64,000 bases of DNA from an uncultured Alphaproteobacteria bacterium (GTDB taxonomy: Bacteria > Pseudomonadota > Alphaproteobacteria > HIMB59 > GCA-002718135): assembly GCA_902537325.1 (NCBI GenBank), contig CACBAT010000007.1, forward strand, positions 1 to 64,000. Direction: 5' to 3'. The translations under genes were made by a program, and so were the position numbers. The notes below the pieces were generated by a model. The model worked only from the letters and a program-made list of their open reading frames with translations, was not told the origin of the DNA and searched no databases. The first letter of the stretch is position 1. Every line of letters starts with the position of its first letter. This document shows, piece by piece, positions 33,055 through 42,419 of the stretch.

Positions 33055-34197
33055 ATGAATTCAAAGCTACTTAAATCAGGTCACATAAAATTATATAAAA
33101 GAGAAAATTCAAAATATTGGCAAATGAAAGTGAAATTGCCAAAATTAAAAGCGATCAGGTCATCTACAGGTTCAAAAATTCTTAAAGATGCAGAAAAAAT
33201 AGCTTTAAAATATTATTCATCAATTTCTTCAAAAACAAATATCAAATTAAGAACGAAAAATATTTTTAAAAAAATTCATTTAGTAGAAACAGCTGATTTA
33301 ACCAAGAGAGAAATTGAGCACATCTTAGATGAATCTAAAAAATATATAGCTTTTAATAAAAGGAAAATTAAAAAAATTAATGTTCTAGAAGGAAGAACAA
33401 TATTTAATCTTTTTTTTGAAGACTCAACAAGAACAAGAACAAGTTTTGAAGTTGCTGCTAAAAGGCTAGGGGCAGATCTTATTAATGTAGTTGTAAAAGA
33501 TAGTTCTATTAACAAAGGTGAGACCTTACTCGATACTATGACTACTATTAATTCAATGAATCCTGACGTTTTAATTGTAAGACATCCAGAGGAAGGAATT
33601 AGTAAAAAAATTTCAGAAACAGTAGATGCGTCTGTAATTAATGCTGGTGATGGTAGTCATGAGCATCCCACACAAGCGTTATTAGATGCACTTACTATAA
33701 AAAATAAATTTGAAAATTTTTCAAAATTAAAAATTGCTATATGCGGAGATATTTTACATAGCCGTGTTGCACGATCAAATATAATCATACTATCAAAGTT
33801 AGGTGCAAAAATAAATGTTATTGGGCCTAAGGAATGGTTACCAAAAAGTTTAAATAAACTTCCTGTGAATGTTTATACGGAAATGAAAAAGGGATTACGA
33901 AATTGTGATATTGTTATGATGCTACGTATTCAAAAAGAGAGAATAGTTGGGAAAATAATGCCAAATCAAAAGACTTATTTTAAAAAGTATGGTTTAGATT
34001 ACAATAAACTTAAATATGCAAAAAAAAATGCTTTCGTTATGCATCCAGGTCCAATGAACCGTGGTGTAGAAATAGACTCCAAACTTGCCGATGATGTCAC
34101 GAGGAGCCTAATACAAGAACAGGTCGCTATGGGTGTTGCAGTACGAATGGCATGCTTAGACTTAATTATTAAAAGCAGAGATGACTTTAGTAAGTAG
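33055..34197 (+). CDS. pyrB: Aspartate carbamoyltransferase with integrase-like N-terminal extension
   Basis: Catalyses the first committed step of pyrimidine synthesis. The ATCase domain starts near residue 73 (KIHLVETADL) and has the carbamoyl-phosphate motif FFEDSTRTRTSFE (S124-T127), SHEHPTQALLD and a C-terminal MHPGPMNRGVEID. The first 60-65 residues do not belong to the family: SGHIKLYKRENSKYWQ, AIRSSTGSK and a lysine-rich helix match the pattern of tyrosine-integrase N-terminal arm-binding domains. No ATG, GTG or TTG lies between residue 24 and the ATCase domain, so at least part of the extension must be translated. The 380-residue product exceeds the usual length of about 310. It overlaps plsY by 17 bp; pyrC, often next to pyrB, is absent. 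Confidence 0.88.
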   Translation: MNSKLLKSGHIKLYKRENSKYWQMKVKLPKLKAIRSSTGSKILKDAEKIALKYYSSISSKTNIKLRTKNIFKKIHLVETADLTKREIEHILDESKKYIAFNKRKIKKINVLEGRTIFNLFFEDSTRTRTSFEVAAKRLGADLINVVVKDSSINKGETLLDTMTTINSMNPDVLIVRHPEEGISKKISETVDASVINAGDGSHEHPTQALLDALTIKNKFENFSKLKIAICGDILHSRVARSNIIILSKLGAKINVIGPKEWLPKSLNKLPVNVYTEMKKGLRNCDIVMMLRIQKERIVGKIMPNQKTYFKKYGLDYNKLKYAKKNAFVMHPGPMNRGVEIDSKLADDVTRSLIQEQVAMGVAVRMACLDLIIKSRDDFSK

Positions 34198-34786
34198 TTT
34201 ATCATTAATCATATTGTTTTATGTAATAGGATCATTACCCTTTGCATTGATTTTTACAAAATTATTTGGCTTGGGAGATATTAGAAAGGTTGGTTCTGGA
34301 AATGTAGGTGCAACAAATGTTTTAAGAACAGGAAATAAATTTGTAGCATTCATTGTTCTTTGTTTTGATATTTTTAAAGGGTTTCTCCCATTCCTCATTT
34401 TACAAATGTATTTTCAAGATATTTCTTTATTGAATAAAATACTTCTCTGTCACTTTGCCATATTAGGTCATATCTATCCTGTTTGGTTAAAATTTAAAGG
34501 TGGAAAGGGAGTGGCAACATATATTGGCTTTTTATTTGGTTTTAATCCTTACATTGCACTTTTATTTTTATTAGTATGGCTTGTTACTGCTTTTGTAAGT
34601 AAATACTCTTCTCTTGGATCTTTAATTGGAATTTTAATAGCTCCATCTTATTATATTTTTGTTAATTTTAATTTTGATATTCTAATTTTCTTTATTTATT
34701 TAACTTTAATTATTTATCTTAAACACACAGAAAACATTAAAAGACTCATAAACAAAACTGAAAGTAAAATTAAATTATCCAAGTAA
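34181..34786 (+). CDS. plsY: Glycerol-3-phosphate acyltransferase PlsY
   Basis: Inner-membrane enzyme transferring acyl groups from acyl-phosphate to glycerol 3-phosphate, the first step of phospholipid synthesis. The 201-residue multi-pass protein has GSLPFALIFTK, the glycerol-phosphate motif KVGSGNVGATNVLR and FKGGKGVATYIG. It overlaps pyrB by 17 bp. In many Alphaproteobacteria dprA stands between plsY and topA; it is absent here. Confidence 0.95.
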   Translation: MTLVSSLSLIILFYVIGSLPFALIFTKLFGLGDIRKVGSGNVGATNVLRTGNKFVAFIVLCFDIFKGFLPFLILQMYFQDISLLNKILLCHFAILGHIYPVWLKFKGGKGVATYIGFLFGFNPYIALLFLLVWLVTAFVSKYSSLGSLIGILIAPSYYIFVNFNFDILIFFIYLTLIIYLKHTENIKRLINKTESKIKLSK

Positions 34787-34851
34787 AAATATACTTTTTT
34801 TTAAAATTTCTTGACGAATTATCTTTAAACTGAAATTTGGGGCCAAAATTT

Positions 34852-37377
34852 ATGAATGTATTAATTGTTGAATCACCATCAAAGGCAAAGTCTATTAATA
34901 AATATTTAGGCTCTGACTTCAAAGTTCTCGCAAGTGTGGGACATGTTCGAGATTTATCAGCAAAAAATGATGCGATAGACACTGAAAATGATTTCCAAAT
35001 GAAATGGGAAACCAGTGATCGTGGAAAAAAAGTGATAAAAGAAATAACAGATGCAGCAAAAAAATCTGAAAATTTATATCTAGCCACTGACCCCGACCGT
35101 GAAGGTGAAGCCATAGCTTGGCATGTAGAAAAACTACTTAGAGATAATTCATCACTTTCAAAATTAAATATTCACCGTGTTACATTTAATGAAATTACAA
35201 AAAATGCAGTTCTTGATAGTCTTAAAGAGCCAAGAGAAATAGATGAAAATTTAGTAAATGCGTATCTTGCAAGAAGAGCGTTAGATTTTCTTGTTGGCTT
35301 TACACTTTCTCCAGTGCTATGGAGAAAGTTACCAGGCTCAAAATCAGCAGGTAGAGTTCAATCTGTAGCCTTAAGAATAATTAGTGAGAGAGAACTTGAA
35401 ATAGAAAAATTTATTCCACAGGAATATTGGTCTTTACAAGGCGAGTTTAGAAATAAAGAAGATAAAATTATTAATTCCAGACTTACAGTTTATGACGGGA
35501 ATAAAGTAGATAAACTTGATATTAAAAATGAGAGTGAAGCGACAAAAATTTTTAATGATATTAAAAATTCTACTTTCACTGTTGGAAATATTACGAAAAA
35601 AGAAGCTAGAAGAAATCCCTACCCTGCTTTTACTACATCTACAATGCAAATTGAATCTAGTCGTAAACTTGGTCTTAGTGCGAGTCAAACAATGCGCACT
35701 GCTCAACGCCTTTATGAAGGAACAGACATTAAAGGAGAAACAACTGGCTTAATAACTTATATGAGAACAGATAGTGTCGTCATGTCAAAAGAAGCCATTA
35801 ACCAAGTTCGAGGTTTTGTTACTGATAATTACGGTGCAAACTATTTACCAGAAGCGCCAAGAGTTTATAAATCTAAGGCTAAAAATGCCCAAGAAGCACA
35901 TGAATGCATTAGACCAACAAATATTTATCTAACACCAAAAGATATTAAGCAATACATTACTTTAGAAGAATACAAGTTATATGAAATTATATGGCAAAGA
36001 GCGGTAAGTTCACAAATGGCGAGCGCTGTATTAGATCAAGTAGCCGTCGATATTACAAACGAAGATAAAAAAATTGTTTTACGGGCAAATGGATCAACAA
36101 TTAAGTTTCCTGGGATGTACAAAGTTTATCAAGAAGCTAAAGATGATGACAAAGATGAAGAAAAAGAAACAATTCTTCCTGCCATGAGTGAAGGAGAGAG
36201 TTTAAATCTCAAAGAAGTTGAAAAGACACAACATTTTACCTCCCCTCCTCCTCGTTACACCGAAGCAAGCTTAGTTAAAAAACTTGAAGAACTTGGTATT
36301 GGCAGACCGTCTACTTATGCCTCTATTATTAAAGTTCTACAAGATAGAGATTATGTAATTTTAGATAAAAAACGTTTTAATCCTCATGATAGAGGAAGAA
36401 TAGTATCGATATTTTTAGAGAAATATTTCAATCAATATGTCGAATATGATTTTACCGCTGATCTTGAAAATCAACTTGACGAAATTTCTGATGGTAAGCT
36501 TGATTGGAAAGAAGTTCTGAGAAAATTTTGGGAAACATTTAAACAACTTTGCGATGAAACTGTAGGCAAATCAAATAGAGAGGTCATTGATGTGTTAGAT
36601 GAAGCACTAGGTCCGCATTTCTTTCCGCCAAACGGAGCAGATGAAAAAAGGAAATGTCCAACTTGTGATAATGGAAGACTAGGAATAAAAGTTGGCAAGT
36701 TTGGAGGATTTATTGGCTGCTCTAATTATCCTGATTGCAAATACACGGTTCAATTTAATCAATTAAATGATAAAGATGGCGCTGCTCTTAGCGGACCAAA
36801 AGAAATTGGTATTTATCCTGAAACAGGAGAAATGATTACTCTTCGAAAAGGTCCTTATGGATTTTATATGCAAGTTGGTGAAGGGACGAAAGAAAAGAAA
36901 CCAAAAAGAGTTTCTATTCCTAAAAATTTTGAACCAGATGAAATAGGATTAAACACAGCAATCCAACTACTTGGTTTACCACGTAAATTAGGATTTCATC
37001 CGGAAACAAATAAAACGGTTAGTGCCGGTATTGGAATGTATGGACCATATATTTTGCATGATAAAAAATATAAAGCTCTCGAAAAAACAGATAACATTCT
37101 TGATATTGAACTTGAAAGAGCCATTGAATTAATTGCTAAACCTACACAGAGAGGTAATGCGACGTTAAAAACATTTGGAGAGCATCCAACAGAAAAGAAA
37201 AATATAACCGCTCATGATGGAAAATTTGGACCATATGTAAAATGTGGAAAAATAAATGCATCAATTCTTGGTGATCAAACAATTGATAGCTTAAAACTAG
37301 AAGATGCCATTAGGTTAATTGATGAAAGAAAAGCTAAAATGGGTCTCAAAAAAAAGAAAAAAACAGTTAAGAATTGA
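34852..37377 (+). CDS. topA: DNA topoisomerase I
   Basis: Type IA topoisomerase relaxing negative supercoils. It contains the TOPRIM domain (MNVLIVESPSKAKSI; DPDREGEAIAWH), the catalytic tyrosine in GLITYMRTDS (Y303), one four-cysteine zinc finger (CPTCDNGRLGIK then GCSNYPDCKY) and C-terminal repeat domains (RKGPYGFYMQVG; GKFGPYVKCG). A frame from a TTG at 34837 adds five residues; the ATG at 34852 matches the family N-terminus. Length 841 residues. Confidence 0.96.
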   Translation: MNVLIVESPSKAKSINKYLGSDFKVLASVGHVRDLSAKNDAIDTENDFQMKWETSDRGKKVIKEITDAAKKSENLYLATDPDREGEAIAWHVEKLLRDNSSLSKLNIHRVTFNEITKNAVLDSLKEPREIDENLVNAYLARRALDFLVGFTLSPVLWRKLPGSKSAGRVQSVALRIISERELEIEKFIPQEYWSLQGEFRNKEDKIINSRLTVYDGNKVDKLDIKNESEATKIFNDIKNSTFTVGNITKKEARRNPYPAFTTSTMQIESSRKLGLSASQTMRTAQRLYEGTDIKGETTGLITYMRTDSVVMSKEAINQVRGFVTDNYGANYLPEAPRVYKSKAKNAQEAHECIRPTNIYLTPKDIKQYITLEEYKLYEIIWQRAVSSQMASAVLDQVAVDITNEDKKIVLRANGSTIKFPGMYKVYQEAKDDDKDEEKETILPAMSEGESLNLKEVEKTQHFTSPPPRYTEASLVKKLEELGIGRPSTYASIIKVLQDRDYVILDKKRFNPHDRGRIVSIFLEKYFNQYVEYDFTADLENQLDEISDGKLDWKEVLRKFWETFKQLCDETVGKSNREVIDVLDEALGPHFFPPNGADEKRKCPTCDNGRLGIKVGKFGGFIGCSNYPDCKYTVQFNQLNDKDGAALSGPKEIGIYPETGEMITLRKGPYGFYMQVGEGTKEKKPKRVSIPKNFEPDEIGLNTAIQLLGLPRKLGFHPETNKTVSAGIGMYGPYILHDKKYKALEKTDNILDIELERAIELIAKPTQRGNATLKTFGEHPTEKKNITAHDGKFGPYVKCGKINASILGDQTIDSLKLEDAIRLIDERKAKMGLKKKKKTVKN

Positions 37378-37407
37378 ATTAAGCTGAAATAGTTTTAAAT
37401 AGAGAGT

Positions 37408-38730
37408 ATGGCAAAAAATATATCTCTATCAACAATTAAAACTTTCAAAAATAAATTTTTAAGAAATAATAAAAACACAGCGTCTCGAAATGCATTAATT
37501 AAAAATGATTTAGCTAATGTTGCGCTTAATTGGGAAAACTTTAGTCAAATCAATCATAATTTTTCTAACCTAATAAAAAAAGAACTACCTGCAACAAACC
37601 AAATGGCATCAGGTAGATGTTGGGGATTTGCAGGATTAAATCTTATGCGACTAAAAGTTGTTGATACCCTTGAATTAAATACATTTGAGTTTTCACAAAA
37701 TTATTTCATGTTTTGGGATAAGTTAGAGAAAGCAAACTATTTTTTAGAGAATATTATCAAATCAAGAGATGAATCATATGAGAGCAGATTAATAACTCAT
37801 CTTTTAAAAGCACCTGTGCAAGATGGCGGACAGTGGGATATGTTTGTAAACTTAATCAACAAGTACGGTGCAGTACCTAAAGATGTAATGCCTGAAACAA
37901 ATCATAGCAGTAAATCTGGTGCGATGAATTATATTCTTACGCATAAATTAAGAGAGTTTGCTTCTGTACTAAGAAAGAAACCAGCTAAAAATTCTGCAGC
38001 CCTAAAAAAGGACATGATGGAAACAATTTATAATTTACTAGCAATGTTTCTTGGTCAACCACCAGATGTTATAAATTGGTCTACTAGAAATAAAGATAAC
38101 AGACACATTGTCATTTCAGATATGACTCCAATTGATTTCTGTAAAAAATATGCTGATATCAATATTAAAGATAAAGTCTGTTTAATTCATGCTCCAATGA
38201 GCAATAAAAAATTTAATACAATGTACACGGTTGAATATCTTGGAAATGTTGTTGAAGGACAAATTATTAAATATCTTAATGTGGATATTAAAGAATTAAA
38301 AAAATCAGCAATGGACACAATTAAAAACAATGAAGCTGTATGGTTTGGTTGTGATGTTGGGAAACGTTTTAGTCGTGATATGGGTGTACTTGATATGGGC
38401 ATTTATGACTATGAAAATGTCTTCCAAACATCATTTAAGATGAATAAACAGACTCGTTTAGAGTACGGTGATAGTGAAATGACTCATGCCATGCTCTTAA
38501 CAGGAGTTGATATTAAAAAAAGAAATTCAACTAAATGGAAAATTGAAAATAGCTGGGGAACGAAAAGTGGTAATCAAGGGTATATGATGATGACTGATGA
38601 ATGGTTTGATGAATATACCTATGAAGTTGTCATCGACAAAAAATATCTAAACAATAGACTTCTAAAATACTTAGATATGGAACCAATAGCGCTAGCACCA
38701 TGGGATCCAATGGGTGCTTTAGCTAGATAA
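37408..38730 (+). CDS. pepC: Aminopeptidase C / bleomycin hydrolase family
   Basis: Cytoplasmic C1B cysteine peptidase. The triad is visible: Q65 and C71 in NQMASGRCWGFAG, H360 in EMTHAMLLTGV and N381 in IENSWG. The 440-residue protein ends in WDPMGALAR, like family members whose C-terminus enters the active site and makes them aminopeptidases. It starts 30 bp after topA, on the same strand. Probable role: final degradation of cytoplasmic peptides. Confidence 0.93.
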   Translation: MAKNISLSTIKTFKNKFLRNNKNTASRNALIKNDLANVALNWENFSQINHNFSNLIKKELPATNQMASGRCWGFAGLNLMRLKVVDTLELNTFEFSQNYFMFWDKLEKANYFLENIIKSRDESYESRLITHLLKAPVQDGGQWDMFVNLINKYGAVPKDVMPETNHSSKSGAMNYILTHKLREFASVLRKKPAKNSAALKKDMMETIYNLLAMFLGQPPDVINWSTRNKDNRHIVISDMTPIDFCKKYADINIKDKVCLIHAPMSNKKFNTMYTVEYLGNVVEGQIIKYLNVDIKELKKSAMDTIKNNEAVWFGCDVGKRFSRDMGVLDMGIYDYENVFQTSFKMNKQTRLEYGDSEMTHAMLLTGVDIKKRNSTKWKIENSWGTKSGNQGYMMMTDEWFDEYTYEVVIDKKYLNNRLLKYLDMEPIALAPWDPMGALAR

Positions 38731-38870
38731 ATCAAAAATATATTTATTCATTTTTAAGTCATTAGCCAAATACATTTAGAAATAAATTGTAAGATGAACT
38801 TACTGATATTTTAATTTAATTATAAGTTGCCAATTGTTAAAATATCAAACTGCACTTAAAAGTTTAAGGC

Positions 38871-39098
38871 ATGAACAAAGATAACGCATCTAAAATTTGG
38901 AAATTAATTCAAAAAACAGGCGACTTTTTAAAAGGTAAGTTACCCGATCATCCCAATCATCCAAAAGGTAGAAATCCTTACGCTCATGTTGCATTAGAAG
39001 TAAAAAATCACTTTGGTATGACCTACAAAGAAATACCTGATGAAAAATTTAATGAAGTTATTAATTATCTTGAAGAAATAAAATCTAATCATGAGTAG
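38871..39098 (+). CDS. Small conserved protein with HPNHPKGRNPYAH motif (75 aa)
   Basis: A cytoplasmic 75-residue protein: N-terminal helix (ASKIWKLIQKTGDFLKGK), a central motif HPNHPKGRNPYAHVA, then FGMTYKEIPDEKFNEVINYL. The motif and following helix resemble the ORF6C-type C-terminal domain of some phage antirepressors, here without the N-terminal domain. That link is tentative. It stands alone between pepC and a convergent MFS gene (overlap 14 bp). The 140 bp before it holds nothing recognisable. Confidence 0.62.
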   Translation: MNKDNASKIWKLIQKTGDFLKGKLPDHPNHPKGRNPYAHVALEVKNHFGMTYKEIPDEKFNEVINYLEEIKSNHE

Positions 39099-40266
39099 CT
39101 GTTCTTTGATTACCTTGAATGGGTAAGAAAATAATAAAGATTGAAACTATAGCCATCATTATTGCATTAATTAAAAACAAATAAGTAAACTCTAAAGTTA
39201 TGGAATATATTTCTGAAATTAAGAATACCGAAATTGGTCCTGATCCAAATGCAAGAATAAACTTAATTCCATATACAACACCATGATACTTTTGGGGAGT
39301 AAATTTCCCAAGTAGGAGATTTTCTGTAGGCAGAATACTTGCATTAAATACGGCAGCTAGAATACATAAAACTACTAAAGAGTAACCAGATATGTAAGCT
39401 ATTCCTAGGTAGCAAGGAAACTGAAGAAATATACCAATTAAGTAAATAGTTTTTAAATTAAATCGGTCAGCAAGTAGGCCTCCAACAAATGTTGTTGCAC
39501 CAGAAATAAAATAGATAATTGCTATCATAAATCCAATTTGAATTGAGCTTGTGTTACCAATTCGTATTTCAAATACTTTTGGTAAGGCTGTTTGTGTATT
39601 GTGAAAAGATAATCCAAGAGCAAACATTGATAATAGCATTATTAATGCAATTAAAATCATCTCATTACGGGAATTATCTTGATCATCATTTTTAATAAAA
39701 TAATTTTTGTAAGATATTCTATCATTTGAGATTAAGTAAATAAGAATAAACCCAATAATAATTGATATTAAACCAGGTAATATAAAAGCTAGTTGCCAAT
39801 TTAGTAATTCTGTTAGAGCACCAGCTACAAATGCTCCAGAGCCTATCCCTAACCCGCCAAAAATACCATTTACGCCAAGCGCTCTTCCCTGTTTGTTAGC
39901 TGCATGTATCACCCAAGGAATGCCTACAGGGTGGTAAATTGAACAGAAAAGTCCAAGAAGTGATAAGGAAAAAAATAAAAAAGAAACTGATGTGCTTAAA
40001 CCGCATAAAATGGAGGCTAATCCCATTCCAATAAACATAATTGTCATTGTTCCTGAACGGGACCATTTATCACTTAACCATCCAAAAGGAATTGCCCCTA
40101 AACCAATTAGTAGAGCTCCAAGAGACCATAATCTAATTAATTGATCGTAAGAAATATTCCATTCTTTTTCTATCGTCAGAACTATTACAAAATAAAATGC
40201 AGCAAACATATGCATAAGTGCATGACCTATTGATGAAAATAGGAGTGTATAAAAAGTATTATTCAA
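39085..40266 (-). CDS. MFS transporter, substrate unknown
   Basis: Inner-membrane permease of 393 residues with about 12 hydrophobic segments and the MFS loop motif FGWLSDKWSRSGTM between segments 2 and 3 (repeated weakly as GGLLADRFNLKT in the second half). The opening SSIGHALMHMFAAFYFVIVL recalls the fosmidomycin-resistance branch, but the substrate cannot be given. It overlaps msrB by 8 bp. Confidence 0.85.
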   Translation of the reverse strand: MNNTFYTLLFSSIGHALMHMFAAFYFVIVLTIEKEWNISYDQLIRLWSLGALLIGLGAIPFGWLSDKWSRSGTMTIMFIGMGLASILCGLSTSVSFLFFSLSLLGLFCSIYHPVGIPWVIHAANKQGRALGVNGIFGGLGIGSGAFVAGALTELLNWQLAFILPGLISIIIGFILIYLISNDRISYKNYFIKNDDQDNSRNEMILIALIMLLSMFALGLSFHNTQTALPKVFEIRIGNTSSIQIGFMIAIIYFISGATTFVGGLLADRFNLKTIYLIGIFLQFPCYLGIAYISGYSLVVLCILAAVFNASILPTENLLLGKFTPQKYHGVVYGIKFILAFGSGPISVFLISEIYSITLEFTYLFLINAIMMAIVSIFIIFLPIQGNQRTATHD

Positions 40267-40654
40267 ACTCTTCGTAATTAATAGAAAGCGAATTTACACA
40301 GTATCTTTTGCCGGTGGGCTCAGGTCCATCATCAAAGACATGGCCTAAATGAGCATCACATTTGGCGCACATAATTTCAATACGCACCATTCCATGAGAT
40401 CTATCAGTTTCTGTTTTAATTGCTTCAGGTGATATTTGCTCAAAAAAACTTGGCCATCCACAATAAGAATCATATTTTGTAGAACTATTAAATAATTCAT
40501 TACCACAGCATTTACATTTAAAAATACCGCCATTAATAATTTCAAAATTTTTACCAAAGAAAGGAGGTTCTGTTCCCTTTTGTCTTGTTACATAATATTC
40601 ATCTTCTGTGAGAAGAGATTTCCATTCCTGATCAGTTTTGACTATTTTGTTCAT
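40259..40654 (-). CDS. msrB: Peptide-methionine (R)-S-oxide reductase
   Basis: Reduces methionine-R-sulfoxide in proteins. The 131-residue protein has both zinc-binding CxxC pairs (CKCCGNELF and MCAKCDAHLGHVF), the substrate motif YCGWPSFF and the catalytic cysteine in KRYCVNSLS. It overlaps the MFS gene by 8 bp and the DMT transporter by 23 bp. Confidence 0.95.
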   Translation of the reverse strand: MNKIVKTDQEWKSLLTEDEYYVTRQKGTEPPFFGKNFEIINGGIFKCKCCGNELFNSSTKYDSYCGWPSFFEQISPEAIKTETDRSHGMVRIEIMCAKCDAHLGHVFDDGPEPTGKRYCVNSLSINYEEFE

Positions 40655-41546
40655 TTTTAAATCTTATATTAGATAATATAATTCCTGTAATTATAAAAAA
40701 AACACCTACAATATGAAATATTGCAAAACTTTCATTTAAAAAAGTTATTGCCCAAATTGCAGCAAAGACAGGTATAAAGTGTAAAAATAAACCAGCTCTA
40801 TTTGGTCCAATTAAATACACACCCTTATTCCAAGCAAAATAAGCAGCAATACTTGCACAGATAGCTACATATATAATAATGAAAAAGTCATAAGAAGATG
40901 AAAGTAAAAAGGTACCATTGAAAGATTCAAAAAGATAAAATGGAATAATAAAAAATAAGCCGATAATAATCATTACTTCTAAGCTTGCTAGTTGAGGGAT
41001 TGATGTATCCATCTTTTTTAACAGCACGGAATATAAGCACCAAGATATGACAGCGGCAAACATCCATATATCTCCAATAGTAAAATTTAAGGTATATAAA
41101 TTGTTTAAATTTCCTTTTAAAATTATTGCAAGAGCACCTAATAAAGATAAAATTATGCCAATTAATTGAAGTTTTGAGATTTTAGTTCGAAACATTAGCC
41201 AAGAAAAACCAATCATAATTACCGGTGCAGTAGATGCCATTATAGTAGAATTTAAAACTAAAGTAGTCTGTAATGAAATATATGTAAATGAGTTAAATAT
41301 TGTAACACTTAAAATACTTAATGTAGTCATTAGTAAAAAGTTTTCTTTGTAATAATTTAAATTTCCCAAAATACTTTTAAGGGTGAAAGGTAGAAGTAAA
41401 AGCAAAGCTAAAGACCATCTAAAAAAACTTAATTTAAATGGTGAAAGATCAGTTATGTGAGCAACTTTTCCAAAAAAAAAATTACCTGACCAAAATAAAG
41501 AGGAAGCTGTTAACAATATGATTGCTAACATTAAGTTTCTTGACAT
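40632..41546 (-). CDS. EamA-family (DMT) transporter
   Basis: Inner-membrane permease of 304 residues with ten predicted segments in two EamA repeats; the first starts ILLTASSLFWSGNFFFGKVA and the second after about residue 155 (FTIGDIWMFAAVISWCLYSV). It is probably a metabolite or amino-acid exporter of the RhaT/YdcZ-like superfamily; the substrate is not determinable. It abuts the dehydrogenase gene upstream. Confidence 0.87.
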   Translation of the reverse strand: MSRNLMLAIILLTASSLFWSGNFFFGKVAHITDLSPFKLSFFRWSLALLLLLPFTLKSILGNLNYYKENFLLMTTLSILSVTIFNSFTYISLQTTLVLNSTIMASTAPVIMIGFSWLMFRTKISKLQLIGIILSLLGALAIILKGNLNNLYTLNFTIGDIWMFAAVISWCLYSVLLKKMDTSIPQLASLEVMIIIGLFFIIPFYLFESFNGTFLLSSSYDFFIIIYVAICASIAAYFAWNKGVYLIGPNRAGLFLHFIPVFAAIWAITFLNESFAIFHIVGVFFIITGIILSNIRFKNEQNSQN

Positions 41547-42419
41547 TTATTTATCTAAAAGTGTCATAAGGGATGATGTATCAAACCTATTGCCACCATT
41601 TTTTTGTACTTCTTCATAATATTTATCAACAATTTTTGTTATAGGAAGCATTGCTCCATTTTTGCTGGCTTCGTTAAAACAAATTGATAAATCCTTACGC
41701 ATCCAATCAACTGCAAAACCATAATCAAATTTGCCATCGAGCATAGTTCTATATCTATTTTCCATTTGCCATGATTGAGCTGCACCCTTTGATATAACAC
41801 TAAGAACCTTTTCCATATCTACATTCGATTTTTTTCCAAAAGCCATTGCTTCAGATAAACCTTGCACTAATCCCGCAATACAAATTTGATTTATCATTTT
41901 AGCTATTTGACCTGATCCAGATGGACCTATAAGTTCAATTGCTTTACCATACGATGTGAGAACAGGCTTTACAGCATTGTAATCTTTTTCATCACCACCA
42001 ATCATAATAGAAAGAACACCATTTTCTGCACCTGCTTGACCGCCAGATACAGGAGCGTCAAGAAAACTCAATTTTTTATCTTTAAGTTTTTGATAATAAT
42101 TTCTTGCTATCTCTGCAGAAGCTGTTGTGTGATCAACAATAATTGATCCCTCAGCTGCATTTGAAAGAATTCCACTTTCACCTTCCATTACTTCAATAAT
42201 ATCTTCATCACGTCCAACACACATAAAAACAATTTCAGAATTTTGAGAAGCTTCACCAGGAGTTTTAGCCATGCTACCTTTATATTCTTCTACCCATTTT
42301 TCTGCTTTAGCAGTTGTTCTATTATATACAGTTACATTATAACCTTTGTTTTGAAGATGACCTGCCATTGGATAACCCATTACTCCTAAGCCAATAAAAG
42401 AAACATTTTTAATACTCAT
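41547..42419 (-). CDS. Beta-hydroxyacid dehydrogenase (3-hydroxyisobutyrate dehydrogenase family)
   Basis: NAD(P)-dependent oxidoreductase of 290 residues. Cofactor motif GLGVMGYPMAGHLQNKGYNV near the N-terminus, substrate motif DAPVSGGQAGAENG, and the catalytic lysine in GSGQIAKMINQI. Family members include 3-hydroxyisobutyrate dehydrogenase, tartronate-semialdehyde reductase and succinic semialdehyde reductase; the exact substrate is not clear. It overlaps the inositol-phosphatase-family gene by 4 bp. Confidence 0.88.
   Translation of the reverse strand: MSIKNVSFIGLGVMGYPMAGHLQNKGYNVTVYNRTTAKAEKWVEEYKGSMAKTPGEASQNSEIVFMCVGRDEDIIEVMEGESGILSNAAEGSIIVDHTTASAEIARNYYQKLKDKKLSFLDAPVSGGQAGAENGVLSIMIGGDEKDYNAVKPVLTSYGKAIELIGPSGSGQIAKMINQICIAGLVQGLSEAMAFGKKSNVDMEKVLSVISKGAAQSWQMENRYRTMLDGKFDYGFAVDWMRKDLSICFNEASKNGAMLPITKIVDKYYEEVQKNGGNRFDTSSLMTLLDK

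Noticed and set aside
33055-34197. PyrB extension as a mere upstream mis-called start
   Set aside because: There is no ATG, GTG or TTG between codon 24 and the ATCase domain, so shortening the call cannot remove the foreign segment entirely.
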